Shown piece by piece: positions 1-14,014 of a stretch of 64,000 nucleotides of DNA. Position numbers and translations under genes: made by a program. The DNA is from Mesostigma viride. Taxonomy: Eukaryota > Streptophyta > Mesostigmatophyceae > Mesostigmatales > Mesostigmataceae. How positions within the stretch are numbered: position 1 is the first letter of the stretch; each line of letters starts with the position of its first letter. The notes beneath the pieces were generated by a model, which did not search any database, was not told the DNA's origin, and was given only the letters and a program-made list of their open reading frames with translations. Location: positions 2,295,334 through 2,359,333 of the forward strand of contig RPFO01000418.1 in the NCBI GenBank assembly GCA_009746045.1. The letters run 5' to 3'.

Positions 1-3751
<3,751 letters not shown>

Positions 3752-4372
3752 CCGCTTGACACACATGCACATTACCAGGCCTCACCGGTGAAGGAAACAA
3801 ACCTTATTTAGAGGACTCTACTACTCCGCTGGACACACATGCACACAACCAGGCCTCACCGGTGAAGGAAACAACCCTTATTTAGAGGACTCTACTACTC
3901 CGCTGGACACACATGCACACAACCAGGCCTCACCGGTGAAGGAAACAACCCTTATTTAGAGGACTCTACTACTCCGCTGGACACACATGCATATAACCAG
4001 GCCTCACCGGTGATGGAAACAACCCTTATTTAGAGGACTCTACTAGAGGACCACACGAATGCGCATCCACCAAGAAGACACACATGCACATAACCAGGCC
4101 TCACCGGTGATGGAAACAACCCTTATTTAGAGGACTCTACTAGAGGACCACACGAATGCGCATCCACCAAGAAGACACACATGCACATAACCAGGCCTCG
4201 CCGGTGATGGAAACAACCCTTATTTAGAGGACTCTACTAGAGGACCACACGAATGCGCATCCACCAAGAAGACACACATGCACATAACCAGGCCTCACCG
4301 GTGATGGAAACAACCCTTATTTAGAGGACTCTACTAGAGGGCCACACTAATGCGCATCCACCAAGAACACTG
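3752..4372. repeat. Two-form minisatellite, 74 bp then 97 bp units
   Basis: Units share the cores ACACATGCACA, CCAGGCCTCACCGGTGA and CTTATTTAGAGGACTCTACTA. Copies start near 3758, 3832, 3906 and 3980 with 74 bp spacing. From 4077, 4174 and 4271 the spacing is 97 bp because an extra segment (AGGACCACACGAATGCGCAT) is present in each unit. The array therefore changed unit length once and then kept amplifying the longer form. Confidence 0.95.
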
Positions 4373-4624
4373 TTCTGCACACCAAGAAAGTTAAGATAGC
4401 GACACATGAAAAAAAGAGTGAGACATGATGAGCCTGGGGCCGCGGCCGCGCATGGGGCACGCAAGCCATGTGGACACTGGGGCCACAAATATAGATAGGG
4501 CCAGTGAGACAGGATGACGCTGGAGCTGCAGATACAGATAGGGCACGCGAGGCATGCGGACACGGCCAAGATATAGGATAACCGTGGGACCAGGCAGAAG
4601 GGTTCAGATTCCACACTCATAGGG

Positions 4625-4720
4625 CACCAAGACACTGTCAAGCTAGCCACAAGACACCAAGACACGCCCGGGGCTACTCACAAGGCACCGAGACACGCCC
4701 GGGGCTACTCACGAGTTTTC
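4625..4720 (-). repeat. Tandem copies of a 5' splice-site-like junction
   Basis: On the minus strand, the likely donor CTC|GTGAGTAG at 4713/4712 is followed 31 bp later by a second CTT|GTGAGTAG at 4682/4681, inside a shared GAGTAGCCCCGGGCGTGTC context. More decayed copies follow: TTGTGGCTAG near 4645 and CTATGAGTGTGG near 4615. This resembles the donor echo arrays seen in the CC2D2A introns. Confidence 0.6.
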
Positions 4721-6776
4721 TTGACTGCCGCCGGCCCCTGCCCCCCCCCTTGCGCGCGTACTTGGCCGCGTTCTCGTGCCGGATGCGCGAGATCACTTCC
4801 TGCACGTGCGCCGCGGTACGGCCGCCAGAGCCACCGCCGCTGCGGCCACGCGCATCCGTAGGGGAACCGAACCGACCCTTCTGGGCCGATGAGACAACCC
4901 CCAGGGATGCCCCCACCCCTGAGGACACGACCGCAGGCTGTCTCTTGGCCCCCGACGATACGCCTGGCGTCCTGACAGACGCCACCGCCACCTCTGATGG
5001 CAGCGCGCCTGGCGTGCCATGCATATGTTGGTCGCTATCGGCCCCACCGGGGTCATCCAGCCCATCATTCAGACCATCATCGGTGCTTGGAGGGCCTTGT
5101 GCGCCCTTGGCCACGGATTTCACGTGCGGGACGCGCACGGTAGTGCCCGTTTCCTCAGCCCCCACTGGCATGCGCGGCGTCCGGTGCGGAGACAGCTCAC
5201 CTTCCGGAGTCAGGGCGGCGCCTGCGTCCACCCCCCCGAACGCCCCCTGTCGTGACGGCGACAAGTCGCGCGCGTCCCTATGCTGAACGCTGGCAGCGCC
5301 ACGCCGGGCCGATCCGCGGGCGCCAGCAGAAACCCGACGGGACTCGGCTCGTTCGTCCGCCACGGAGGCAGGGATGGGCGACACATCCCCTCCTTCGGTA
5401 CCCCCCCGGCTTCTCCTCCTCCGCAGCGGGTTCCCTCCGGACGGTCCCTCACCAGGAGTCCTTTCCCCCTCCGCCAAGCCAGCAAGCTTTCCCCCGTCCG
5501 CGGTTGCTATTCCCGCGACCTCCCCCCCCTCCAGCGTGGTCCCCGCGGGTCGTCCCGCGCTCTCTTGTCCAATACGACGCTGCAGCTCCTTCACGCGGGC
5601 GGACGGCGGGTGGCCCCCAGATGGGTGTTGGCCCGCGGTGGGCTGATTGGCCCGCATGAGGGGTGACCGGGAGCGAGACATGCCTGGCTTGACCCCCCCC
5701 AATGGACCCGTCCCCAATCGCCTTGTCCTCTCCGGGGAGGCCCTCGCCCTCTCAACGGAGGCCCCAGCATCCTCTGGTACGCGCCTTGCCCTCTCCGGGG
5801 TGACGCCTGACGGCCGTTGTATGCGCCTCGCTCTCTCCGGGGATGCGGCAGGCCGACGTGGCGGTGTGACGTCCGGCGGGCGTTGCCGCGGAGGCGTGAC
5901 AGGGGAAGGCCGTTGCCGCGGTGGCGCGGTGGTCGCGCGCGGCCTGGGCGCGGGCGTGGGCGTGTCCTCCGCCCCGGGCTTGGCCGCGGGGGGGTCGACT
6001 CGGCCCCGGTTGGCCAGCGCGAGGGCCATGTTGGCCCGCTTGATGCGCTCGATCAAGGCCTCGCGCGTCGCGGGGGGCATCTTGCGGGGGACCGTGCGGG
6101 GGGCGTCGGCCTCCGTCGCCAAACCCCTCATGCTGGCGTCCAGAACCGCATGATGCCCGTTGCTGCCAGTGCCCTTGTCCGGGGCCACATGGTCATCATG
6201 GTTGTAATCGTTGTCGTTGCTCTTGTCCTTGTTATTGCGTACCGCACGGCCCAAGCACCGTGGCCGTGCGCGCTTGCCGGCCATGCCAGGGGGCGCCAGG
6301 GACGCAACACCGGCCGCCTCCAGGGGCCCCGCCGCTGCCGCGCCATTCGCGGGAGGGGGCTGGGTGCCGGGGCCAACTTGGCTCGCTTCCGCGGGCGCTG
6401 CGGCGGTCCCCCCTTTGTACCCTTTCGCCTTGCCCGCCCCGGCCTGTGTCGCCTGCGCTTGGTCATGGGCATCGGGGATGGGCAGCGCGGGCGCCGTGTG
6501 CGTGATGAGCTTGTTGAGCCGGCGGCGCGCGTCTACTAACAGCCGCACCGACTCTCGCAGCTGATTGGCCGCCGCGGTCAGGGACTCGTTGGGCTGTGCG
6601 GCGGGCAGGGCGGGCGGGAATGCATAGCAACGGCCTGGCAGGAACGGCGCGGGGCCTGCCGGCGTTCTATTAATCGCAGGGCTATTGTTAGCATTGGCCC
6701 CTGCCTGGGCCAGCAGCTGCTCGATCTGGCGGCTCGCCTCGTGCAGCGCGAGGGTGGCCTTGCTGAACGTGGCCAT
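4674..6776 (-). CDS. Long, low-complexity, probably disordered protein; function unknown
   Basis: I do not recognise this gene. An ATG at 6776 opens a 700-codon frame of GC-rich sequence. The first ~110 residues look the most ordered: they contain two amphipathic-looking segments, ASRQIEQLLAQAG and AANQLRESVRLLVDARRRLN. The middle is rich in Pro, Arg, Gly, Ser and Ala, with repeated PERARR and PPRQRP motifs. The C-terminal part has a basic segment (VQEVISRIRHENAAKYARKG, then GGRGRRQSRK). A consensus donor (CTC|GTGAGT) lies in frame at 4713/4712 after exactly 688 codons, phase 0. The last 12 codons to the stop at 4674 are therefore probably intron read-through, and one or more 3' exons are missing from this model. 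The Arg/Ser/Pro composition would fit a nuclear or RNA-associated scaffold, but that is only inference. The reading frame could also be a composition artefact of GC-rich DNA, though its length and clean ATG argue against this. Confidence 0.55.
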   Translation of the reverse strand: MATFSKATLALHEASRQIEQLLAQAGANANNSPAINRTPAGPAPFLPGRCYAFPPALPAAQPNESLTAAANQLRESVRLLVDARRRLNKLITHTAPALPIPDAHDQAQATQAGAGKAKGYKGGTAAAPAEASQVGPGTQPPPANGAAAAGPLEAAGVASLAPPGMAGKRARPRCLGRAVRNNKDKSNDNDYNHDDHVAPDKGTGSNGHHAVLDASMRGLATEADAPRTVPRKMPPATREALIERIKRANMALALANRGRVDPPAAKPGAEDTPTPAPRPRATTAPPRQRPSPVTPPRQRPPDVTPPRRPAASPERARRIQRPSGVTPERARRVPEDAGASVERARASPERTRRLGTGPLGGVKPGMSRSRSPLMRANQPTAGQHPSGGHPPSARVKELQRRIGQESAGRPAGTTLEGGEVAGIATADGGKLAGLAEGERTPGEGPSGGNPLRRRRSRGGTEGGDVSPIPASVADERAESRRVSAGARGSARRGAASVQHRDARDLSPSRQGAFGGVDAGAALTPEGELSPHRTPRMPVGAEETGTTVRVPHVKSVAKGAQGPPSTDDGLNDGLDDPGGADSDQHMHGTPGALPSEVAVASVRTPGVSSGAKRQPAVVSSGVGASLGVVSSAQKGRFGSPTDARGRSGGGSGGRTAAHVQEVISRIRHENAAKYARKGGGRGRRQSRKLVSSPGRVSVPCE

Positions 6777-8289
6777 CCGCCAGCTGCCGCGTTCTTGACG
6801 GTGTGTTTATGCTCAGGGTGCTGGGCGCGGGGTTAGCCCTGGGAACCTGCACCTGTCGCCCCAGGTAAGAATCAGACGGCCGGGTTTGGGAATCGCGGAG
6901 AGATGTGCTCTCCCGTCCATAGGCTCGGTCGGCAATAGCCGCCCTAGGTGGTCTGCAATGGCCGCACTAGGTGAAATGCAGGTTACCTGATTGTCGTTTC
7001 GACTGTTCTGGAGGCCAAGCCACCACGCAGGTTGTTTGCTTCGCTGGCAAATGCCACTAATTGCAATACTGCAAAATCTTACAGGCTCTTCCTAGGCGCC
7101 TAATGTGCGATAGCATGCGACAAGTCATGGCGGGTTGCGCGACATGACTGACTCGCATGAAACTTTCATCGAGCACCCTACTGCGCATGAACCTGTGGCC
7201 AGATTACCAAGAAAATGCCTCAACGACAGTGGTCTCAAGCGGTGTGAGACCCATAGCTCGCGATAACTTATTCTGTGAAGGGTGTTCGGGGCATGCTTTA
7301 CCCAAGCTGCGCCCACAAGACGGCAACATTGCCCACACTCACGCTAATTATTCACGCCCTTCACTCTTGATCAAATGCCGACCAGCAGCGTGGCATGGCT
7401 CGCGTTTCCCTCGATTGCCGGTAAACAGCTAAGCCAGCCCCCCACAAAAGAAAACTTTCATGCCATCGTCCGATCGCAAAGAAGACTGGAATCACAGGGG
7501 CAAAAAATTAGGGATACTAGTATTCATAAACTTTGTAGCCAAGGATGACGACCCAAAAGGATAAAGTGCGAAACCCGGCTTTTGACGAACTGACGAGATC
7601 GCGTTCACGATCCAGACATCAAGCCATGGCAAGGTACATGTATTCCCTGAACGTCAGCAGTCAGGCCCATTTTGTAGGCAAAAATTTAACTCCGTCTAGT
7701 ACAGCAAGATGCTGTGCCATTCAAACAACTGCCGGACTCGATTACCGTACAACGGTACAAGCTCGCAAGAATTTCGGACCCCATATCTTTCACCCTCCAA
7801 GTACAGTCATTCACGCCTTAACTTCGTTGGGTTCGAGGTTTTTGAGGGGTCAACCAAACTTAAGGCGTGAACCGACCTTCAGGCGTGAAGGTCTATGTCG
7901 ATACGTGTACTATGTCGATACGTGGTACCTCTTAACCTAACGATATTCCTATTGGTTAATAATAAAAAAAAAACATTTACCCAGAATATACTACTTGTAC
8001 AATGTATTATGTAATTTGAACTAAAGATAATAATTTCAAAAAATCTTCAAATTATGAACTACTTTGAACTTGGAATGTCGAAATCCTATGCGACGCAACT
8101 GAAGGCGTGAACAAAACTAAGCCAACCCAACCAAGGCGTGAATCATCACTCAGGTCCAATGGCTTCCCTGGTCTAATAACGCGCCCTATTAGCCTTTCAC
8201 CTGTCACCGCCACACGTGTGTGTGCCCACCTTCATTAGGATTTGCTGATACTCATTTCCCCTCTCACCTCTTTGGTCCATAATGGGCAG
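6777..8289. other. Intergenic, no gene recognised
   Basis: There are no convincing coding frames. An AT-rich island lies at 7940-8075. The word AAGGCGTGAA, or its complement TTCACGCCTT, recurs at about 7809, 7862, 8101 and 8132, with a variant at 7878. It appears again near 13587, beside the right-hand inverted repeat. Confidence 0.6.
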
Positions 8290-8504
8290 GGGGTTTTGGA
8301 AATCGCATCCGGTGCTGGGCGCACCCGATGACAGATGACAATGACAAGAGGCTACGGTACGCGTCGATAAATACGGGTAACGCTTGCGAAAGGAACGGTG
8401 TGGGCCGATAAATACGGGTAACGCTTGCAGACGCGGCGGCATGAGCCGGAAACATTGTGATCAGGGACGAAACGAACGGAAAGCGCAGCCTACTGGCTCA
8501 TACT
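8290..8504 (+). repeat. Left arm of a ~215 bp inverted repeat
   Basis: The segment from TTTTGGAAATCGCATCC to CTACTGGCTCATACT is repeated in reverse complement at 13331-13545 with very few differences. Each arm contains an internal duplication of GATAAATACGGGTAACGCTTG. The arms enclose about 4.8 kb that could be a transposon or two independent insertions. Confidence 0.9.
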
Positions 8505-8525
8505 CGTGGGTCAAGATGGCGGCCT

Positions 8526-8888
8526 ATGGGCCATACCATGCCAAGGCGGCCGCGTAAAGTGTTTATGAACGGTGATTTTGAACGTGGCGTAAGAAAGAAC
8601 CTGGCCACCACGCCGTTGGTGGTAGAAAACCCTTTAGGTCCTCCACCCCGTGGTCGGGGAAAACAACCACGTAAACAAAGAGCACACCATCCCAACGAGC
8701 CACCCACGTCAAAACGCAAGGTCTCTGCAACTCTTGGTGGAAGCGTTGTCGGTGAGGCTACGGGTACTCCGAAGCGGGCCCGGGCCCGGGGCGGGTTCGT
8801 TGCTTCTCTTGGTCACGGCAACTGCCCTAGCAATGCCGCGTCTGCTCCAAGTGTTGGCAGTGCTTCTTCGCAACCCCAACTCCCATGA
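8526..8888 (+). CDS. Small basic ORF, doubtful, possibly transposon-derived
   Basis: An ATG at 8526 just inside the left inverted-repeat arm opens 120 codons. The product is basic with nuclear-localisation-like clusters (TSKRKV, PKRARARGG) and a Ser/Ala-rich tail. A second short frame at 8885-9070 overlaps its end. I recognise no domain. Position inside the inverted repeats suggests mobile-element origin, but chance ORF is equally possible. Confidence 0.25.
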   Translation: MGHTMPRRPRKVFMNGDFERGVRKNLATTPLVVENPLGPPPRGRGKQPRKQRAHHPNEPPTSKRKVSATLGGSVVGEATGTPKRARARGGFVASLGHGNCPSNAASAPSVGSASSQPQLP

Positions 8889-10889
8889 GCGAATATGAAA
8901 CTGCAACCTCAATGCACCTTCACGAGGTCAATGCCCTCATGGATCATTTGGAGGTATTTGCTGGCAATGTTGCTAGCATGGCAGCGCTTGCTATGTGCAT
9001 TAGGGAAGGTGCAACTTCTATGCACCACAGGCTGCCTACATCCTTTGCGGCACATCCATCTTCACGTTAACAATCCTAAGCGGGACAACATGTGTATCCT
9101 GGCTACATTTCATCTGTGTTTGTTGTAAGTTGGTGCGTTTCCTCGGCAAAACTTCGTATCAACATTGAACATCTTCTTGCCGTAGTGTAATGTGAGTATC
9201 TCAAACATATGTGCCGGGCCATTGTCTTGCTCCCGAACATTTTGCGGTGTTTGGCTTTAAGCCCTATAATGGAATGTTGGAGTTGTGGTGTCCATTGTAG
9301 TGCTTGTTGGCTGCCTCCATGATCGTGAGATGTGGCCTTGAATCTCATGTGTGTATTTTCTTTCAACGATGGACTTGAGTTCTTGGTTTCTTTGCGTTAC
9401 TTATACATGTGGCGCCAACTCCTCCCAAATGTACAAGGCCACCCCCAGACATGCAACCATGCCCTAGTCTCCACACTTGCAGGTGCGGCGCATGGTGGAC
9501 GGACCTACGTGGCGCTGCATGCGACATATCTTCTTGCTGCTGCGGACCGGCTACTATTGCTACACTTATCATCAAGGATGTGGCATATCAGTGGTGCCAT
9601 CATCATAATTCTTGGCAACGTTTGAAGCTCAATCAGCCATCATGGTGTGGACAGTAGGTCTAGTGGCCCTTGCTTGCGATGGAGCCGTGGTGCCATCACT
9701 TCCCCCGGTGGACATCTGTGCTTCCCATCAGTTCCAACGTTCACTACATGTGTTGAGCCGCTCATGTTGACGGTGGTTCAACCATGGTTGAAGCTAGCCT
9801 GAAGTGGCTGGTTTGGCATGTGCCGATTTAGTGGCTAGACGAGTAGTGGGCTCTCAACCCACTCGGGTGCAAAAAGCGAATCTTCACTGGTAGTTTGACA
9901 TGTCCGGCTTTGTTGGTGAAAGCTCGTGTAGGCTGTCCAACTGAGTGGTGGTTTCAATGGCCGCCGCCGCCTCCTCCGGGCCGCTGCCGCCTCCGGGCCG
10001 CCGCTGCTGCCGCCGCCTCCGGGCCGCCGCCGCCGCCTCCTCCTTTGGGCCGCCGCTGCCCCCTCCTCCGGGCCGCCGCTGCCGCCGCCGCCTCCTTTGG
10101 GCCGCCACCGCCTTAGCCGGGCCGCCGCCGCCGCTGGCGTTGGGTAGTGCCATGCATTGTGGTACCAACCCAAGGTTGCTGTGGGAGTTCCCTTAAACCC
10201 TGAGTGCCCCCCCTCAGGATAACATTACTGGATGTTCCCTAGCAACCGCCACCATTAGGGAGGACAGTCAATACTTGCTGACCCACATTTGCTTGACATG
10301 TCAATATGTAACAACCAAATCTGACTTGTTGTTACATCCTGAGTTTTGTAATAGTTTGGGATTTTATTTGAGGCCTTTTGGATGAGTATTGAGCTAGTTA
10401 TGAGGTTTCCCACGTGCAGAGATATTTCGAGACCTGGACTTTGTCAACTGACTTGTTTAGACCCTCATTGGTCGTGGCCTGATCCACGTGGGGTTATTAG
10501 TTGGTCGGTTCTGCCAAGTCTTGCCTAGATATTTTAGGACTCCAATGCTTATCAAGATTCGGTGATTCCACGTCTGGATTATGCCAGGCTGGTTTGTGTG
10601 CTCTTGTGTTACGTGTCTAGTTAGAGGGACGAAAGAATCTTACCTTGTGATGCTGTAACCTGATTGGTCCATTTCAGGCTAACGGTGGAGCATGCTCGAC
10701 ATGCACGTTGAGATTAGGACGTATGGGTTGCCATTGCTGGAACGTTTGTTGTGATCTAATCTAACATGGTACAATAAGGTTCGCATAATTCATCCATCCT
10801 CAAAGCCTCTTGCTCGTTGACCACTTTCAGTTCCACAGAAGTAGTCAAGGATATTACTTGTCTAACTTACTGAGATAACTAGACACAAT
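8889..10889. other. Non-coding stretch with an imperfect GCC-rich patch
   Basis: No gene is supported. Positions 9958-10135 are an imperfect GCC/CCG-rich patch that creates Pro, Ala and Arg runs in several frames. The remainder is AT-balanced sequence without recognised repeats. Confidence 0.6.
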
Positions 10890-10963
10890 TATCAAGGAGA
10901 CAATTATATTTCTTGATCAACGCATCTCTCGATTTCTGGCCTGCGCTGGTTGTCTCCTTGATA
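10890..10963 (+). repeat. Short element bounded by an ATCAAGGAGACAA inverted motif
   Basis: The left end reads ATCAAGGAGACAA and the right end reads TTGTCTCCTTGAT, giving perfect 13 bp inverted termini around about 45 bp. The right part, CTGGCCTGCGCTGGTTGTC, is the core of a motif also found at 12305, 26163, 45970 and in a 45 bp tandem array at 56861-57190. It looks like a family of tiny non-autonomous elements. Confidence 0.7.
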
Positions 10964-11081
10964 TTTCTTGATCAACGCATTGCGGTCCAATGTGGTGTGA
11001 TCAATTGTTTCTTAAGCCGCGGTATGATTGTGTGCACGAGTTTAATTCGTCAACCCCGATGGATTCGATTGACTAGATTAA

Positions 11082-11432
11082 GTGAGACAACTATGCATGC
11101 CTGTCACCAACTACGTTCAGATGTTGCTGGACGACCTAGTGGTCCCAGCCCAGTTTGAGCACCGCATACACTCTCTCTCCCGTCTTTGGACTGTCATGCA
11201 GGACAAGACGCGGTGGAAGAAGATTGTCAAGGCGCACACGCCCGACCCTGTGGGCAAGCCACCTCCCCCAAGCGGAGGAGGCGTTTTGATGAGTAGTGTA
11301 GTTAGGATTTTCTAGATAGCCTAGCGTTAGTATAGTTCGATTACGCGGCTTCCTCCACCCCATCCATCATGGAATATGTGCTACATGACCTCCCCACGGA
11401 GGCATGTTATAATTTAATTTAATTTTTTAACT
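11082..11432 (+). mobile_element. 3' end of a LINE-like retrotransposon (ORF2 C-terminus plus 3' tail), relic
   Basis: A frame ending at 11315 contains SRLWTVMQDKTRWKKIV. This resembles the WxxL(V/I)-type C-terminus of non-LTR reverse-transcriptase ORFs, where a run of Asp/Lys/Arg precedes Trp-(R/K)-x-(L/I)-V. The following tail, from the GGCGTTTTGATGAGTAG region through GGAGGCATGTTATAATTTAA, recurs in reverse orientation at 49905-50080 (interrupted by the hAT-like element) and at 63825-63975. The family assignment is moderate; the repeat relationship is directly visible. Confidence 0.5.
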
Positions 11433-11518
11433 ATGCATGCCTGAGATGGATTAATTAATTTACTAATTAAAATCGTGCTAGCTCCCGTTTGGGAGCTAGT
11501 CATGGAGCATTAATCGCG

Positions 11519-11932
11519 ACGGATGGATGGATGGATGGATGGATGGATGGATGGATGGATGGATGGATGGATGGATGGATGGATGGATGGATGGATGGAT
11601 GGATGGATGGATGGATGGATGGATGGATGGATGGGTGGGTGGGTGGGTGGGTGGGTGGGTGGGTGGGTGGGTGGGTGGGTGGGTGGGTGGGTGGGTGGGT
11701 GGGTGGGTGGGTGGGTGGGTGGGTGGGTGGGTGGGTGGGTGGGTGGGTGGGTGGGTGGGTGGGTGGGTGGGTGGGTGGGTGGGTGGGTGGGTGGGTGGGT
11801 GGGTGGGTGGGTGGGTGGGTGGGTGGGTGGGTGGGTGGGTGGGTGGGTGGGTGGGTGGGTGGGTGGGTGGGTGGGTGGGTGGGTGGGTGGGTGGGTGGGT
11901 GGGTGGGTGGGTGGGTGGGTGGGTGTGGGTGT

Positions 11933-11976
<44 letters not shown>

Positions 11977-12027
11977 GGTGGGTGGGTGGGTGGATGGATG
12001 GATGGATGGATGGATGGATGGATGGAT
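11519..12027 (+). repeat. Compound microsatellite (GGAT)n(GGGT)n(TG)n(GGGT)n(GGAT)n
   Basis: About 28 GGAT units pass directly into about 72 GGGT units, then a TG run, then a short GGGT and a short GGAT block, giving a mirror-like order. The G-rich strand is the plus strand and can form G-quadruplexes in principle. Long Trp/Gly/Val or Pro/Thr/His frames here are artefacts of the repeat. Confidence 0.97.
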
Positions 12028-12304
12028 GGGTGCACACAATCCAACCCGTCTATTCTATCTAGTAACAAACAATCCTATTAGTCTATCTTATCTAGCTAGA
12101 GTGTGCCAGACCCTAGGAGTCTTGCCTAGATATATACTCACTAGTAGATATGCTCTAGTTGTCTCACATCATTGTCTCACTTAATAATTAATATGTGTGA
12201 ATGCACGTAGTTTCACTTGATAATGACCAACTAGTGGCCGGGAGTACCTGTTCACGTGCCCCATTGAGGGCTTATATATGTCGTCGAGGCAAGAAGCAAC
12301 CATT

Positions 12305-12340
12305 TATCAAGGAGACAATGCAACAACCAGCGCAGGCCAG
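12305..12340 (-). repeat. Copy of the ATCAAGGAGACAA / CTGCGCTGG motif
   Basis: This is the reverse complement of the 10936-10963 motif, with an 8 bp insertion (TGCAACAA) in the middle. Together with that copy it brackets the GGAT/GGGT microsatellite. Confidence 0.75.
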
Positions 12341-13330
12341 ATAATTTATACCAAGTCCTCAATTTGCATGATTTTTCAATTGCTCCTTATCCAATTACAA
12401 TTTACAACACATACGCATGAATCATAGAGCTTTGTGTGCTACAACGCAGACAGTTCTGGCGCTCCCGGTCGTCATCTTGCCGACACCGGGCCACTGCGGT
12501 TGTCACCCGGCACCCCTCACCCCACCCCACTGCACAGCAAAAACCTGCTTCCTAGAATTGGCCTGCAGCCGAGAAGGGCGCCAATGCCGTGTAGAAACTC
12601 ATGATGTGAACGGCATGTGGTCAGTGGTCACAAGCGCCAAGGACACCTAGTGGCCTTTACCTGCCCCAAACCACAACATCCCAAGCATGCCTTTATCTGC
12701 GGAGCAGCTGATCCTGAAGTGGCAACCCCGCCCTTACGACACATAACACCGACCATGCCACCATGGGACCTGCGTCCTGCAATAAAATATTTGCCTAAAT
12801 ATCGTCGTCTTGTGCCCGCACGTCCATGGAGGTTGAAATTACTTATTAACATGCGAATATAATCAATCGGAGGCATGAAAATTGTTGCGCACAACCCGCC
12901 GGATTCCCTCCACAGCACAGCCGAAGGAACCAATCTAACAGCCCTGTTTTCTTGACTACTGAGTTTGTCCTACCAGCTAGCACCGCAACGCAATACTAAT
13001 TCGGCCGTTGATCGACATTTCCCCAGCCTACTTGACTGGAACAGATGCCGCTAAATTCTTTCGGTCCGTCAATTCTTTTGGTGTGGAGTTGAATTTATTC
13101 TACTAGGCCAAAGTCCCCCCGCGGCTCGCGCCCTGGCCATGGTGAAATTGGTGATGGACTTAGAAGTTTTCTGCCTTCCATCCTGTGGCGAGGCTCCGCT
13201 TGGCAGTTGACGCGCCAGCATTTTCTTCTGTCATTTGTACTTACGCACCATAAGTTTACGCGCCGGGGCGCGTGCGATCGATACAGTAGACTTAGCAGTT
13301 CGCACAGGCATGTGCGTCGGCGCCCTCCGT
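12341..13330. other. Intergenic, no gene recognised
   Basis: Only short, non-conserved frames are present. I recognise no repeat or RNA gene. Confidence 0.55.
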
Positions 13331-13545
13331 AGTATGAGCCAGTAGGCTGCGCTTTCCGTTCGTTTCGTCCCTGATCACAATGTTTCCGGCTCATGCCGCC
13401 GCGTCTGCAAGCGTAACCCGTATTTATCGGCCCACACCGTTCCTTTCGCAAGCGTTACCCGTATTTATCGACGCGTACCGTAGCCTCTTGTCATTGTCAT
13501 CTGTCATCGGGTGCGCCCAGCACCGGATGCGATTTCCAAAAACCC
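13331..13545 (-). repeat. Right arm of the ~215 bp inverted repeat
   Basis: This is the inverted partner of 8290-8504. Immediately outside it, GTCCATAATTGGCTAATAAA through CCCATTTCCCCGAAA matches 50408-50445 inside the hAT-like element. The left arm's outer flank (TGATACTCATTTCCCC near 8247) matches 50375, so both flanks are related to one element family. The arm ends about 470 bp before the CC2D2A start codon. Confidence 0.88.
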
Positions 13546-14014
13546 GTCCATAATTGGCTAATAAAATATACCCATTTCCCCGAAACCAAGGCGTGAATGA
13601 CTGTACGGTAAGTACATAGAGGCTGAAGCTTCCGTTGCCATGCCACATTGCCACTTGCCATATTCGCGGGAAGCTGAGAGTTTGAACGAAACGAATCGAG
13701 CCCCACATATGGACGTCACTCGCCTGTTTTTGGCTCGCGCGCACGGTTCCCTGCATAGCTTCATCTGGCTGCCTGGGTTTGGGGACGTCGTGCAAGCAGC
13801 CTAATGGACGATTTAAATCTATGGTGCCAGAGTAGTTTGTCTGCACACGGGAATTCGCTGCTGCTTTTTAAAATGTTTTACCAAGGATTATCCGGAATTT
13901 GCGTAGCCCGTTTCCTTCGCTTACCCCACAAAGGCATGGACCTAGAACCAGTGCACTGGCATGGACAGGCACCATGTTGAGCGCTTTGTTATTGACATTT
14001 AAGCCTACCACATA

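Noticed and set aside
11489-12184. Trp/Gly/Val- or Pro/Thr/His-repeat proteins
   Set aside because: They are translations of GGAT/GGGT repeats, present equally on both strands. The same applies to 18.0-18.4 kb and 29.7-29.9 kb.
13634-13647. RFX X-box-like half site (GTTGCCATGCC) upstream of CC2D2A
   Set aside because: Only one half matches the palindromic consensus, and RFX control is not established outside a few eukaryotic groups.
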